Assembly: GCF_000970455.1 (NCBI RefSeq)
Contig: NZ_LAJG01000048.1
Coordinates: forward strand, 1-64,000
Reading direction: 5' to 3'
From: Devosia soli
GTDB lineage: Bacteria > Pseudomonadota > Alphaproteobacteria > Rhizobiales > Devosiaceae
Length of the DNA: 64,000 bases
Part shown: in pieces, positions 36,201 to 45,245 of the stretch
How positions within the stretch are numbered: position 1 is the first letter of the stretch
How the letters are laid out: each line of letters starts with the position of its first letter
Program-made: the position numbers and the translations under genes
The notes under the pieces: model-generated
Seen by the model: only the letters and a program-made list of their open reading frames with translations
Told to the model about the DNA's origin: nothing
Database searches by the model: none

Positions 36201-36923
36201 ATGCCAATGTCCCGTCCCCGTTATACGCTGAACGAATGCGTCGGCGACCCGAAGGAATGGACCTATACCTGGGACATTGCCGACGACGTAACCCTGTCGG
36301 CCACCTGCGATTTCTGCGGGCAGGACGGGCAGCGCCTGACTTATGAAGTCGAGCGCAACGGCGAGACACTCTGGATTTGCCAGCGCTGCGTCGGGCGGTA
36401 CCCGGTAAGCGGAATTCTCGATGGGGAACGGCTCGATCTCCGTTCGACGCGGGCCAATATCCACGGGCTTACGGCGCGACAGAAGCAGAAGACCTGCCAG
36501 GACGCGATTCGTCAGGTTCAGCCGGCCCTGCCGGAAGTGACCTTCAGCGAAATCGTCGTTTATTTCGAACGCAATCTTCAATTGTCCCCGCGCTACGCCG
36601 CTCCGCTCTTTGCAGCTATCGCTCAACTCGAAGAGCGCATCGATCCACGGATTTTCGAAGTCCAGACGCGAAGCATCGCGCATCAGGACGAGTTCGGCGA
36701 ACTGGATGAGGCGGGCAAAATGGCCGTCTGGCCCGCTCTCACGCCTCAGCAGAAGCGCCGGCTCGGCTCGCGCGGCTTTGCTCCGATTTCGGGAATGCCC
36801 CGCCCGCGGCAGCGCACGCGGCGCGAGAGCGGATTGGAGCTGACCCGCTCGCGCATGTCTGCCCTGAGTGAGCCGGCAAACCTTAATCTCGGCGCCGAAG
36901 ACGCAATAAAATCAAATAGTTGA
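36201..36923 (+). CDS. Unknown protein with a treble-clef/zinc-ribbon N-terminus
   Basis: The 240-residue protein has paired cysteines CDFC (about residue 36) and CQRC (about residue 60) that should bind zinc. The remainder is helical, with a basic C-terminal region (RPRQRTRRESGLELTRSR) and no membrane segment. I do not recognise the family. It is preceded by a 244-base gap and followed by exoF-like on the same strand, 108 bases away, so it may be independent of the exo genes. A regulator or nucleic-acid binder is only a guess. Confidence 0.7.
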   Translation: MPMSRPRYTLNECVGDPKEWTYTWDIADDVTLSATCDFCGQDGQRLTYEVERNGETLWICQRCVGRYPVSGILDGERLDLRSTRANIHGLTARQKQKTCQDAIRQVQPALPEVTFSEIVVYFERNLQLSPRYAAPLFAAIAQLEERIDPRIFEVQTRSIAHQDEFGELDEAGKMAVWPALTPQQKRRLGSRGFAPISGMPRPRQRTRRESGLELTRSRMSALSEPANLNLGAEDAIKSNS

Positions 36924-37031
36924 TCCGCGAGCCTTGCCGGTAGGCAGCTGATGCCGCTTCGCCCCTGCCCCATTGCGGGCACGATCGATGGCGACGATCC
37001 TAGTTCGATGATCAGACGCAAGGATGGGGAC

Positions 37032-38291
37032 ATGACTATCGCCACCCACCGGATTTTTTCTGCCCTACGTTTTGCTTCGCTTTGTTTCGTCAGCGTCGCT
37101 GCGACCGCCGCTGCACATGGTGCGGAACCGTATCTGCTCGGCGTGTCGGACAAGCTCTCGATCAAGGTGGTGCAGTGGAAGGCTGCCGACTCGGCGTTCG
37201 AAGAGTGGACCGCGCTGGGCGGGGACTATGTGGTCGGCGCCGATGGCAACGTCAATTTCCCGATGGTTGGCCCCACCGAAAGCGCGGGCCTGACCAGCAC
37301 CGATCTCGCCGCGAGCCTCAGCGTGGCGCTGCAACAATCCCTGGGTCTTGCCACCGCGCCTGCCGTTACCGTGGAAGTGGCCGAATACGGCCCGATCTAT
37401 GTTTCCGGCGATGTCGCAACACCAGGCGAATATCCTTTCGCCCCCAACCTGACCGTGGTCAAAGCCTTAGCGCTCGCCGGTGGCGAACGCCGCAGCGCCG
37501 AGGCCTCTGCTCGGCCTGAACGGGAAATGCTGACAACGAGCGGCGCGCTCGAAGTGCTGCGAGACGAATATAATCGTCTCCTCGTTCGGCGCGCCCGGCT
37601 CGACGCCGAACTCGCAAACCAGACCGAAATCGCCGTGCCGCCGGAGCTTGAAGGCAATCCGGACCTCGAAAATCTGCTTGCGGCTGAAACGGCAATTCTT
37701 GCGGCACAAAAGCGCCAGGCCGACGCGCAATCAAGTTCGCTCAGCGATGAAGTGGGTCTGCTCAACAGCCAGATCGAGGCGTTTGGACAAAAAAAGACCA
37801 GCACCGAGGCCCAGCTCGTAGCCGCGCGCGACCAGCTCGACAAGATCACCGCCCTTTCCGACGATGGCCTCGCGCTCGCCTCGCGCGTTTCCTCGCTCCA
37901 GACCAATGTGGCCGATCTCGAATCGCGCCTCCTCGACACCGAGACAGCAACGCTCCAGGCGCAGCAGGATATCGCTGCCGCCGAGCGCGAACAGGCGCGC
38001 CTTACCGACCAGCGGATTTCCGACCTGTCGCAGGAGCGGCAGACGGTCGATGGCCAGATCGGTGCGCTGGCGCTGAAAATCGCGACACAGGAGGGTCTTG
38101 TCGAAGAAGCCGCGCTCTATACCGGCGTGGCGCTGCCCGGCGACGATGCCCCACACTACAGCTACGCCATCATCCGCAATGGCGAAGAGCTTCCCGCCGA
38201 ACCCAATACGCCCGTCAGCGCCGGCGACGTCATTGTCGCAAAGCTCGCGCTCGGCACCACCACAGGAGGCAATCGTGCAGCCCTGCGCTAA
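37032..38291 (+). CDS. exoF: Periplasmic/outer-membrane polysaccharide export protein, ExoF-like
   Basis: ATG 37032 with GGGGA upstream gives 419 residues. A signal peptide (TIATHRIFSALRFASLCFVS) precedes the Poly_export domain (EPYLLGVSDKLSIKVVQW ... VTVEVAEYGPIYVSGDVATPG, about residues 28-145). A long Gln/Ala/Glu-rich coiled coil spans about residues 165-355, and a SLBB-like end follows (YAIIRNGEELPAEPNTPVSAGDVI, in pieces). Length and order fit ExoF of Sinorhizobium meliloti, the OPX-type partner of ExoP. An upstream start at 36951 is less likely. Confidence 0.85.
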   Translation: MTIATHRIFSALRFASLCFVSVAATAAAHGAEPYLLGVSDKLSIKVVQWKAADSAFEEWTALGGDYVVGADGNVNFPMVGPTESAGLTSTDLAASLSVALQQSLGLATAPAVTVEVAEYGPIYVSGDVATPGEYPFAPNLTVVKALALAGGERRSAEASARPEREMLTTSGALEVLRDEYNRLLVRRARLDAELANQTEIAVPPELEGNPDLENLLAAETAILAAQKRQADAQSSSLSDEVGLLNSQIEAFGQKKTSTEAQLVAARDQLDKITALSDDGLALASRVSSLQTNVADLESRLLDTETATLQAQQDIAAAEREQARLTDQRISDLSQERQTVDGQIGALALKIATQEGLVEEAALYTGVALPGDDAPHYSYAIIRNGEELPAEPNTPVSAGDVIVAKLALGTTTGGNRAALR

Positions 38292-39045
38292 AATTCTCGC
38301 CGCCACCCTGGCGCTTCTTGCCTCGCCCGCGTTCGCGCAAGAAGCGTTTCTTGACGATTTCGACAAGCTCGACCAAGCCCGCTGGTACGTCTCGGACGGC
38401 TGGAGCAATGGCGCCCATCAGAACTGCACCTGGTCGAGCGATCAGGTGAAGGCACAGAACGGGGCCTTGCAAGTGGGCTTTGCGCCCGTACCCAAGGGCA
38501 ACCGGCAATATCGGTGCGGTGAGATCCAGACCCGAAAAGCCTACGGCTTCGGCACCTATGAGGCGCGGCTCAAGACCCCGTCGGGTTCCGGGCTCAACGC
38601 TGCATTTTTCACCTATATCGGCCCTCAGCAGGGCAAGCCGCATGACGAGATCGACTTCGAAATTCTGACCCGCGACACGAGCCATGTGGAAACGACTACG
38701 TTCGTCAACGGGGTAAGCGGCGATGGCGAAATCGGCAGCGGACAATCCCACGCCTTGCCCCAGCCTTCCGACACGGACTTTACGACCTTCGCCTTTACCT
38801 GGGAGCCGGATCGAATCCGCTTCTATATCGATGGCGAACTCGTGCGGACCATGGACGACCCCAAAACCATTCCCAGCAATGCCCAGCGGATCTTCTTCAG
38901 CCTTTGGGGAAGCGACACGCTGACCGATTGGATGGGATCGTTCACCCCAGTGACGACGCCCATAGCCATGCAAGTCGATTGGGTCGCCTTCACTCCGCTC
39001 GGCGAAAATTGCGCCTTCGACGCCTCCATTCTCTGCCAACAATAG
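38275..39045 (+). CDS. exoK: Secreted GH16 glycanase, ExoK-like
   Basis: A GTG at 38275, seven bases after AGGAGG, gives 256 residues and overlaps exoF by 17 bases. The signal peptide ends LLASPAFAQ. The GH16 active site is HDEIDFEIL, an ExDxE pattern with two catalytic Glu, and NGAHQNCTWSSDQVK and GTYEARLKTPSG complete the jelly roll. ExoK of S. meliloti trims nascent succinoglycan; the same role is likely. Upstream in-frame ATG at 38098 lies inside exoF and lacks a signal peptide. Confidence 0.87.
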   Translation: MQPCAKILAATLALLASPAFAQEAFLDDFDKLDQARWYVSDGWSNGAHQNCTWSSDQVKAQNGALQVGFAPVPKGNRQYRCGEIQTRKAYGFGTYEARLKTPSGSGLNAAFFTYIGPQQGKPHDEIDFEILTRDTSHVETTTFVNGVSGDGEIGSGQSHALPQPSDTDFTTFAFTWEPDRIRFYIDGELVRTMDDPKTIPSNAQRIFFSLWGSDTLTDWMGSFTPVTTPIAMQVDWVAFTPLGENCAFDASILCQQ

Positions 39046-39055
39046 GGACGACACG

Positions 39056-39949
39056 ATGAAGCTGGTGTTCTTTCGCGGCCATGTGCCCAATTTCGGCGAC
39101 GAGCTGAACCTTCATGTCTGGCCCGCCCTGTTGCCGCAAAACTTCCTCGACGATGACGAAAGCGAGCTATTCGTCGGCATCGGCTCGATCATCGGGGACC
39201 ATCTGCCGGCACAGTCGCGCAAATTCGTCATGGGTTCGGGCTACGCCGGCTATATGGGCCTGCCCGACGTGCACGACGGCACTTGGGACATCCGCTTTGT
39301 GCGCGGCCCCAACACGGCCAAGACGCTCGGCATCGACAAATCCCTCTCGGTTTGCGACAGCGCCATCCTGCTCCGCGCCATGGACCTGCCAGCACCCGAT
39401 GAACGAGTCGGGATAGCCTTCATGCCGCACTACGAAAGCCTCGAGCGCGGCTTCTGGGCTGAAGCCTGCAAGGAGGCCGGCATGACACTGATCGATGCCA
39501 CGGCGCCCGTCGAGACGGTCCTCAGTCAGATCCGTGGCGCAAAGCTTCTCATTACCGAAGCCATGCACGGCGCTATCGTTGCCGATGCGCTGCGCACGCC
39601 CTGGATCGGCGCCAAGCCGATCTATGGCGGGCACCACAAGAAGTGGCTCGACTGGGCCGGCGCGCTCGATGTTGACGTGCGCCTCAACGACCTCAAACCC
39701 ACGAGCGTCCTCGAATATTATATCGGACGTACCGGCCGTGGCGGACGATTGGGCAAGGTCGGCAAATTCAACGCCTCGCCGCTGGCCGCCATTCCCAACC
39801 GCGTTCTGACCAGCATCGCCGCGCGGCATCTTCGAGACATGGCACGCCTCCCGCCGCAACTCAGCGCCGATGCCCGCATCATGGAAGTCACCGAACGGGC
39901 CCAGGAAGCCGTCGAAAGCTTTGTCCGGAGCCGCCAGCTCGCCGCTTAA
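39056..39949 (+). CDS. exoV: Polysaccharide pyruvyl transferase, ExoV-like
   Basis: The 297-residue protein starts KLVFFRGHVPNFGDELNLHVW, the N-terminal pattern of the pyruvyl transferase family, and has LLITEAMHGAIVADALRTPW in the second half, where family members bind substrate. It would attach a pyruvate ketal to a sugar of the polymer, making it acidic. It is third in the exoF-exoK-exoV operon and its end overlaps the convergent flippase gene by four bases. Confidence 0.87.
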   Translation: MKLVFFRGHVPNFGDELNLHVWPALLPQNFLDDDESELFVGIGSIIGDHLPAQSRKFVMGSGYAGYMGLPDVHDGTWDIRFVRGPNTAKTLGIDKSLSVCDSAILLRAMDLPAPDERVGIAFMPHYESLERGFWAEACKEAGMTLIDATAPVETVLSQIRGAKLLITEAMHGAIVADALRTPWIGAKPIYGGHHKKWLDWAGALDVDVRLNDLKPTSVLEYYIGRTGRGGRLGKVGKFNASPLAAIPNRVLTSIAARHLRDMARLPPQLSADARIMEVTERAQEAVESFVRSRQLAA

Positions 39950-41421
39950 CGACGGCGCAGAAAGCCCAAGAGCCTAACCAGCCGATCCCGGCCAAAAACG
40001 ATGATCACGGCGCCGTAGCTCAGAGCTGCGGCGCCTATTGTCGTGATGAGGCGGAGGGTGGTGTCGGCATCGGCCAGCTCGATCTGCACCAGATAGCCTG
40101 CACCCCACATCACAAGCGTTGCAAGGACCGGCAGCGCGAAGGAGCCGAGGTAGGCCAAGAGCGAGATACGGAGGAGCCGGACGACCATATGGAGGCTCGG
40201 GAGCCACATCAGAACATTGAGGATAACGAGCGAAATGGCCAGAGGAAGAAGGCCCCAGCCGGCAAAGAGGAACACGTATAGCACCGTGACCACCTGCTTG
40301 CTGAGAACGTAGTAGAACCAGAGATCGGCCTGGCCCTGGCTGCGGATGAGCGAGGCCTGGAGGATGCCGACCGCGGTCAGGATGCCGAGCGCGCAGAACG
40401 CCTGGACGATGGGCACTGCTTCGATCCAGTGATCGCCAAAGGCGACGGGCACCAAGTCCTTGGCGACCAGCGCCAGCCCCGCAAAGACCGGGAAAGCGAC
40501 GACCGAGGAGGCAAAGGTGCCAAGAAGGTAGGCGGATCGGAGCTTTTCCGGCTCTCCTTGCATGGAGGAAAGAAGCGAATAGGAAACGAGATTCAGCGCG
40601 CCTGAAATCAGGTCGGTCAGGATCTGGAAGATGCGGCGGGCAAAGCCATAGATGCCGAGCCCGGCCGGGCCGAGAAGCGCGCCGATGAGGAGTTGGTCGA
40701 CACTGATCGTCGTGATGAAGTGGTTGCCGGTCGAAAAGAGACCGAAGGCCTTGAGGTCGCCCAGCGCTCGCCAATCGAAGCGGAAACCGGGCAGGAAGCG
40801 TGCGGCAATCAGCGCGCCGACACAGGTAGCGATCGAGGACGCCAGTTGCGAGGCGGCAAGCGCCCATAATCCGAAGCCAAGCCAGAGCAGGACGAGGCAC
40901 ACACCGGCCGCTACGAGTGAGGCTGCCGTGGTGCGCAGCGCCAGCATGCGGAAAGACATGGTGCGGACGAGGAGCGCATTGGGCACAGCCGCCGCCATGT
41001 CAAAGATGACGCGTGCCGAAATGAATGGAATGAGCCAGACAAGGAGCGGATCGCCGGAGGAGCCCGCAACGAACGGCGCCGCGGCACAGAGAACTGTAAA
41101 AACCAGGAAGCCGGCACCGAGGCAAAGCCAGAACACGGTGTCGATATGCACGGGCGTGATCGACTGGCGCTGGATCAGTGCCTCGCGAAAGCCAGCAGGC
41201 GAAATGGCCAGACCGACCGTTGCAATGCTCGCGGCAAAGGCGACGATGCCAAACTCGGCGGGGCTCAATACTCGCGATGTGGCCAGAAATACCAAAAAAC
41301 CGAGCAGCGCCGGGGCGAAACTGCTGACCAGCGACCACATCGTGCCCTTGATAGCAGCCGATGCCCGGCCCGACTTGAGGTGGTCGAGCCTGCCGCTTCC
41401 GGTCGGAGCAATAACGCTCAT
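39946..41421 (-). CDS. Polysaccharide flippase, PST/Wzx family
   Basis: The 491-residue protein has about 12-14 membrane helices. Motifs: GTMWSLVSSFAPALLGFLV at the start, LSPAEFGIVAFAASIATVG, and LLIGALLGPAGLGIYGFARRI in the middle. It would move lipid-linked repeat units across the inner membrane. ExoT-like by context. It overlaps the upstream glycosyltransferase gene by four bases. Confidence 0.88.
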   Translation of the reverse strand: MSVIAPTGSGRLDHLKSGRASAAIKGTMWSLVSSFAPALLGFLVFLATSRVLSPAEFGIVAFAASIATVGLAISPAGFREALIQRQSITPVHIDTVFWLCLGAGFLVFTVLCAAAPFVAGSSGDPLLVWLIPFISARVIFDMAAAVPNALLVRTMSFRMLALRTTAASLVAAGVCLVLLWLGFGLWALAASQLASSIATCVGALIAARFLPGFRFDWRALGDLKAFGLFSTGNHFITTISVDQLLIGALLGPAGLGIYGFARRIFQILTDLISGALNLVSYSLLSSMQGEPEKLRSAYLLGTFASSVVAFPVFAGLALVAKDLVPVAFGDHWIEAVPIVQAFCALGILTAVGILQASLIRSQGQADLWFYYVLSKQVVTVLYVFLFAGWGLLPLAISLVILNVLMWLPSLHMVVRLLRISLLAYLGSFALPVLATLVMWGAGYLVQIELADADTTLRLITTIGAAALSYGAVIIVFGRDRLVRLLGFLRRR

Positions 41422-42425
41422 GCCCGGCCCAGGCCCCGTCGCAGCACGTCGCGCGAGGCGACGAAGCGCTTGAAATCCGGCGTGATCCGCCCGAGCATAC
41501 GGATCATAAGCCCGCGGAGGCGCAGCCTTGCCGCCTCGCGGACCGGCACGTGGCCGGAGAGCTTCTGATCGATCAGGGCTTTACCGACATTCATGGCACG
41601 TGTGGCCATGGGCGTGGCAAAGCGCTGGTCGGTCAAGAAGCTTGCGCGTTGTTCCGGCGTCGCCTCCTGCCACACGCGGCGGCGAAGCGCTTGTACCGCA
41701 CGCTTGAGGTCGAGCTCGCGGCGGAGATAACCCGCCTTCAGCTCGGCATTGCGGGTGGTCTGCTCGGCATTTTCGGCCCAGATCGCCAAAGGGTGCATGG
41801 CAACGTATATGGGTTCGATAATCGAATAGGTGCGCAGATATTCCTGCAGCGTTGCCGTGCAGGGATACTGGATTTCAAGCGGCGACTTGGCGCGCACCGA
41901 CCAGAAGAGTCCGCCATTGGAAACGCCGATGCCGGCAAGCAGCGACAGCCGGAAATCGCCGGGCGCGTAGCGGCCTTCAGTGAATGTCTCATCGAGCACG
42001 CCGACCGTTGAAAGCCGCGCTTCCGCCGTGCCACTCGCATATTCGAAGACCTGGTTGCGGAGGACGATCTCGACGCCCTCCTCTGCCATCAGCGCGATAT
42101 TGGCGGTTGAGAAATCGGGCAGGATGAAATTGTCGTCCTCGACCACGCAGAAATATTCCGCGCCATGCGGATTCTCAGCGGAAAAGCAGTGGTCGATGTT
42201 CTTCGAGGCAAAAAGCTGCGGCGCATTGGCGTGATAGCGTATACGCCGGTCGCCAATGGCGGTGACGACGCTGCGTGCAGCCTGCTCCGGATCGTCGTCA
42301 TAGACATCGCAGATCCAATGCGGCCAGGACTGATCGATCATCGAATAAAGCGCGCGGCGCAGCGCATCGGGGCGCTTATAGGTTGGCGTGCGGAAGTGAA
42401 CGAGGCCGGGCTGGTACTCTGACAT
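41418..42425 (-). CDS. Family 2-like glycosyltransferase
   Basis: The 335-residue cytoplasmic protein has FRTPTYKRPDALRRAL at the start and an acidic nucleotide-sugar site FCVVEDDNFILPDF (about residue 95). The C-terminal 100 residues are basic and helical, which suits membrane attachment. It adds one sugar of the exopolysaccharide repeat; the sugar is unknown. Its start lies inside the end of the polymerase gene (50-base overlap). ExoO, ExoU and ExoW are candidate equivalents. Confidence 0.8.
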   Translation of the reverse strand: MSEYQPGLVHFRTPTYKRPDALRRALYSMIDQSWPHWICDVYDDDPEQAARSVVTAIGDRRIRYHANAPQLFASKNIDHCFSAENPHGAEYFCVVEDDNFILPDFSTANIALMAEEGVEIVLRNQVFEYASGTAEARLSTVGVLDETFTEGRYAPGDFRLSLLAGIGVSNGGLFWSVRAKSPLEIQYPCTATLQEYLRTYSIIEPIYVAMHPLAIWAENAEQTTRNAELKAGYLRRELDLKRAVQALRRRVWQEATPEQRASFLTDQRFATPMATRAMNVGKALIDQKLSGHVPVREAARLRLRGLMIRMLGRITPDFKRFVASRDVLRRGLGRA

Positions 42426-43653
42426 GGCTCAGTAATCCTCTGGGACGGGGCTTTGTCTGGCTGGGCGCCTGGGCGCGGAGGGCAAAAATGCCCTGGCCGG
42501 CATAGATGAGTGTGGCGACACCCATGATCGAACGGATGGAGAATTCGAAGAACACCTCCACCTCGATGAAACTGCGCAGGATCATCAGCATCTGCAGCGC
42601 AAGGAGCAGTGCATTGGGCGCATTGGGGCGGAAGAAGGTATAGGCACCCATCGCCAGGGCGCCGCCATAGATGATCAGGATCTGGAGCCCGAGGCCGAAA
42701 AGGCCGATCTCGACGGCGTTTGAAATATAGGTGTTGTGGAAATTGAACCCGGCGCCGGAGGGCACGTCGAACATGGCCCAGAGCTCCTCGGCCGGCGCGA
42801 AGCCGACAACCCAGAAGGAGCGATAGCCAAGGCCCTGGAACGGACGCTCGGCGATGTAGCCGAGCCCGGTTGCCCAAAGGTCGGTGCGCCCGGTGAGCGT
42901 CGCGTCCTTACCTGAGCCTTCAAGTACCTCCGCCATCAGGGTATCGCCGGCAACGATGACGAGCAGCGCCATGGCGGCAAGGCCGATGGCGAGCATGACG
43001 GCAAGAAACAGCTTCTGCATGCCGCTAAGGCGCGTGGTCAGTAGCGTTAGAAGAATGATCGCAAGGCATGGGGCGACCATCAGGATGGCGCCTGCCGATT
43101 GCGCCAGCGCGAGGAGCGGGCCGGACGCCGCAGCGCCGACAAGTCCCAGCGCGCGCAAGAACCAGGGGGAATACCGATCCGCCGCGACAGCCACAGCGAT
43201 CAGCATGAAGACGGCAATGTGAGCGGCAAAGGCATTCTTGCTGCCAAAGACGCCGAGCCAGGCACCACCCGTGCCGGTGCGGCCGAAAAGGATGCTGGCG
43301 ATAACCCCGATGCCATAGACCACGAACATCATGCGCATCAGCGTCGCGGTCGAGATACGCCCGGTTATGGCGATAGCGACGACGAGCGTGAATGTGAGCT
43401 GCAATCCATAACGGAAGGAATTGGCCGGATATTGCGACCAGAGCGCGGTTAGGATGCACCAGGCCGGCAAGATCAGCACCGGCCACCAGCGCTGGAGGCT
43501 ATCGAGGCTCTGGTGGACATTGCTGACAAGCAGGAACGCGCCGCAGGCCATAAAGGTCAGCGCCGCCAATGGACCGAACATGGCGTTGAGCACGAGCGCT
43601 GCAAAAGCGCCGAAGGTGAGCATGGTGGCAAGGTTGAAACTGAGGCGGTTCAC
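42376..43653 (-). CDS. exoQ: O-antigen ligase/polymerase-family membrane protein, ExoQ-like
   Basis: The 425-residue protein has about 11-12 membrane helices. The Wzy_C signature is seen in SGKDATLTGRTDLWATGLGY followed by GLGYRSFW and FNFHNTYISNAVEIGLFGLG, with Arg and His typical of the family. It probably polymerises the repeat units in the periplasm. It overlaps the next glycosyltransferase by 50 bases and the preceding one by four. Confidence 0.87.
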   Translation of the reverse strand: MNRLSFNLATMLTFGAFAALVLNAMFGPLAALTFMACGAFLLVSNVHQSLDSLQRWWPVLILPAWCILTALWSQYPANSFRYGLQLTFTLVVAIAITGRISTATLMRMMFVVYGIGVIASILFGRTGTGGAWLGVFGSKNAFAAHIAVFMLIAVAVAADRYSPWFLRALGLVGAAASGPLLALAQSAGAILMVAPCLAIILLTLLTTRLSGMQKLFLAVMLAIGLAAMALLVIVAGDTLMAEVLEGSGKDATLTGRTDLWATGLGYIAERPFQGLGYRSFWVVGFAPAEELWAMFDVPSGAGFNFHNTYISNAVEIGLFGLGLQILIIYGGALAMGAYTFFRPNAPNALLLALQMLMILRSFIEVEVFFEFSIRSIMGVATLIYAGQGIFALRAQAPSQTKPRPRGLLSHVRVPARPRSLPHANL

Positions 43654-44846
43654 GACGCGGCCTCGAATACCAATGGTTCAGAGGCGATTTCGGCTTCTGG
43701 AATAAATCCTGCCGCGTAGCGTCCCGCCGCATCGAGGGGGACGCAGCGGACCGCGCCGGCCCCGCGACGCGCAGCCAAATCGCGCCAGACTTTTCGCTGG
43801 CGTGGCGCCGTCCAATCAGTCGAGGTTGTCGGCACATAAGCTGGCACCGGGTGCTCGGTGCCGTTCGCGCCAAGTTCGAGGACCGGCGATGCCGGTGTAG
43901 TTGGAGGCGCCGAGCGTTTTTGCCGACCTTCGGCGAACGAGGCCCAGAGTTTTTCGAAATAGCCCGGATGACGCAGCAGCAGCGCCAGTGCGGCAGAAAC
44001 ATTGCGCGTCTTTATATTCCGAACCAAATACTCATAGCCAAGGCCCTGGCGAAGGGCCCCAAGACGCAGCTCGAATGCAGCGGTCAATCGGCTGTTGAAG
44101 GGACCATAGCGTTCGACCAGGTCCACCTGGCGCTCCAGCATCGCCTCCATATCCGGCACCGAAAGCCGGTGCGAAATCGAGCCGGAATGGCGCCGGTAGA
44201 GATAATAGGGCTCGGGCACGACCAGCATGCTGGCGCCTTCGAGCAGCAGCCGCAGCAGGAGGTCGTAATCTTCGCCGATGCGCAGCTCCTGGTCATAACG
44301 CAGCGCCTGGAGCCGATCGGCCCGGATCAGCGGCTTGAGATAGCCTAGCGCCGGCGTTCCATCGACGCCGGCCAAAACCCAGCGCTCCGTCGAAACGAGA
44401 AAGGTGTGCGACACGTCCTCGCCCAGCATCAGGCGCGGCGCCGTTCCGTCTTCGAAAAACAAGAGGAGGTCGTCGGCGACGATATCGCTGCCATGTTCGG
44501 CGGCAGCCGCCAGCAATCGCTCGAAGCGTTCCGGGTGGATGATGTCATCGGAATCGACAATAGCAATCCAATGGCCCCGTGCCAGTTCGAGCGCGCGGTT
44601 ACGGCACTGCGCCGGCCCGCCATTGCGCTCGGCAGTGATAAGGCGAATGCGTTCATCCTCGGCCATCAGGCGCCGAACATGCTCGAGGCTGCCATCGCGC
44701 GAACAATCGTCGCTGACGATTACCTCGAGATCGCCCACCGTCTGGCGCAGAACCGAGCGCAAGGCATGAACGATCTTCTCGCCGGCCTCGAAATTGGCCA
44801 TCACCACAGAGATCAGTGGCCGGCCGGATAGTGGGGCGAAAGCCAT
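43650..44846 (-). CDS. Family 2 glycosyltransferase
   Basis: The 398-residue protein has a GT-A fold: LISVVMANFEAGEKIVHAL, EVIVSDDCSRDGSLE, NGGPAQCRNRALELARG and the metal site AIVDSDDIIHPERFE (about residue 98). The C-terminal region beyond residue 300 is not typical GT2 and contains RQRKVWRDLAAR. It adds a sugar to the growing repeat; nearest guess is ExoO or ExoW. It overlaps the exoQ-like gene by four bases. Confidence 0.85.
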   Translation of the reverse strand: MAFAPLSGRPLISVVMANFEAGEKIVHALRSVLRQTVGDLEVIVSDDCSRDGSLEHVRRLMAEDERIRLITAERNGGPAQCRNRALELARGHWIAIVDSDDIIHPERFERLLAAAAEHGSDIVADDLLLFFEDGTAPRLMLGEDVSHTFLVSTERWVLAGVDGTPALGYLKPLIRADRLQALRYDQELRIGEDYDLLLRLLLEGASMLVVPEPYYLYRRHSGSISHRLSVPDMEAMLERQVDLVERYGPFNSRLTAAFELRLGALRQGLGYEYLVRNIKTRNVSAALALLLRHPGYFEKLWASFAEGRQKRSAPPTTPASPVLELGANGTEHPVPAYVPTTSTDWTAPRQRKVWRDLAARRGAGAVRCVPLDAAGRYAAGFIPEAEIASEPLVFEAAS

Positions 44847-44855
44847 TGCGGCGCC

Positions 44856-45236
44856 TCAGGCGACGCCCGCATCGTCGGACGATCCGGACGTTGCCTTGCC
44901 ATCGAGCTCGCCCAGAAGATCGTTGAACCGGCCGATCTGCTCGTCGAGCTGGGCGAGCCGGCGCCGCGCATGCGAGGCGCTCTGCTCGGCCGAACGTATC
45001 ACCGCCTCGTCGGCATCCGGGCGGGAGCTATATTCGGCGGATACATCGAGCATGGTGGCGGCGCGGGCATAATACATATCCATCCGCTGCTGCAGCCCTT
45101 CGCGTTCGCGCCGTGCATCGGCCACGGCCATCAGGATAGCATTGCGGACGGTTTCGATGCGCACGGCATCGGTTTCGGCGTCACGCCCGGGATTGCGGGT
45201 GCGGAAGGCGCGAGGACGCATGGAAAGAATGGACAT
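44856..45236 (-). CDS. Coiled-coil protein of unknown function in the exo cluster
   Basis: The 126-residue hydrophilic protein is almost all helix with heptad character (ILMAVADARREREGLQQRMD, then HARRRLAQLDEQIGRFNDLL). No signal peptide, membrane segment or known motif is visible. It sits nine bases after the exoY-like gene and nine before the glycosyltransferase, so it is part of the operon. It could be a scaffold or regulator for the sugar transferases; that is a guess. Confidence 0.7.
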   Translation of the reverse strand: MSILSMRPRAFRTRNPGRDAETDAVRIETVRNAILMAVADARREREGLQQRMDMYYARAATMLDVSAEYSSRPDADEAVIRSAEQSASHARRRLAQLDEQIGRFNDLLGELDGKATSGSSDDAGVA

Positions 45237-45245
45237 TGCGATCTC

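Noticed and set aside
36951-37031. Upstream start for the exoF-like gene
   Set aside because: The added 27 residues would hide the signal peptide; the ATG at 37032 has a better ribosome site.
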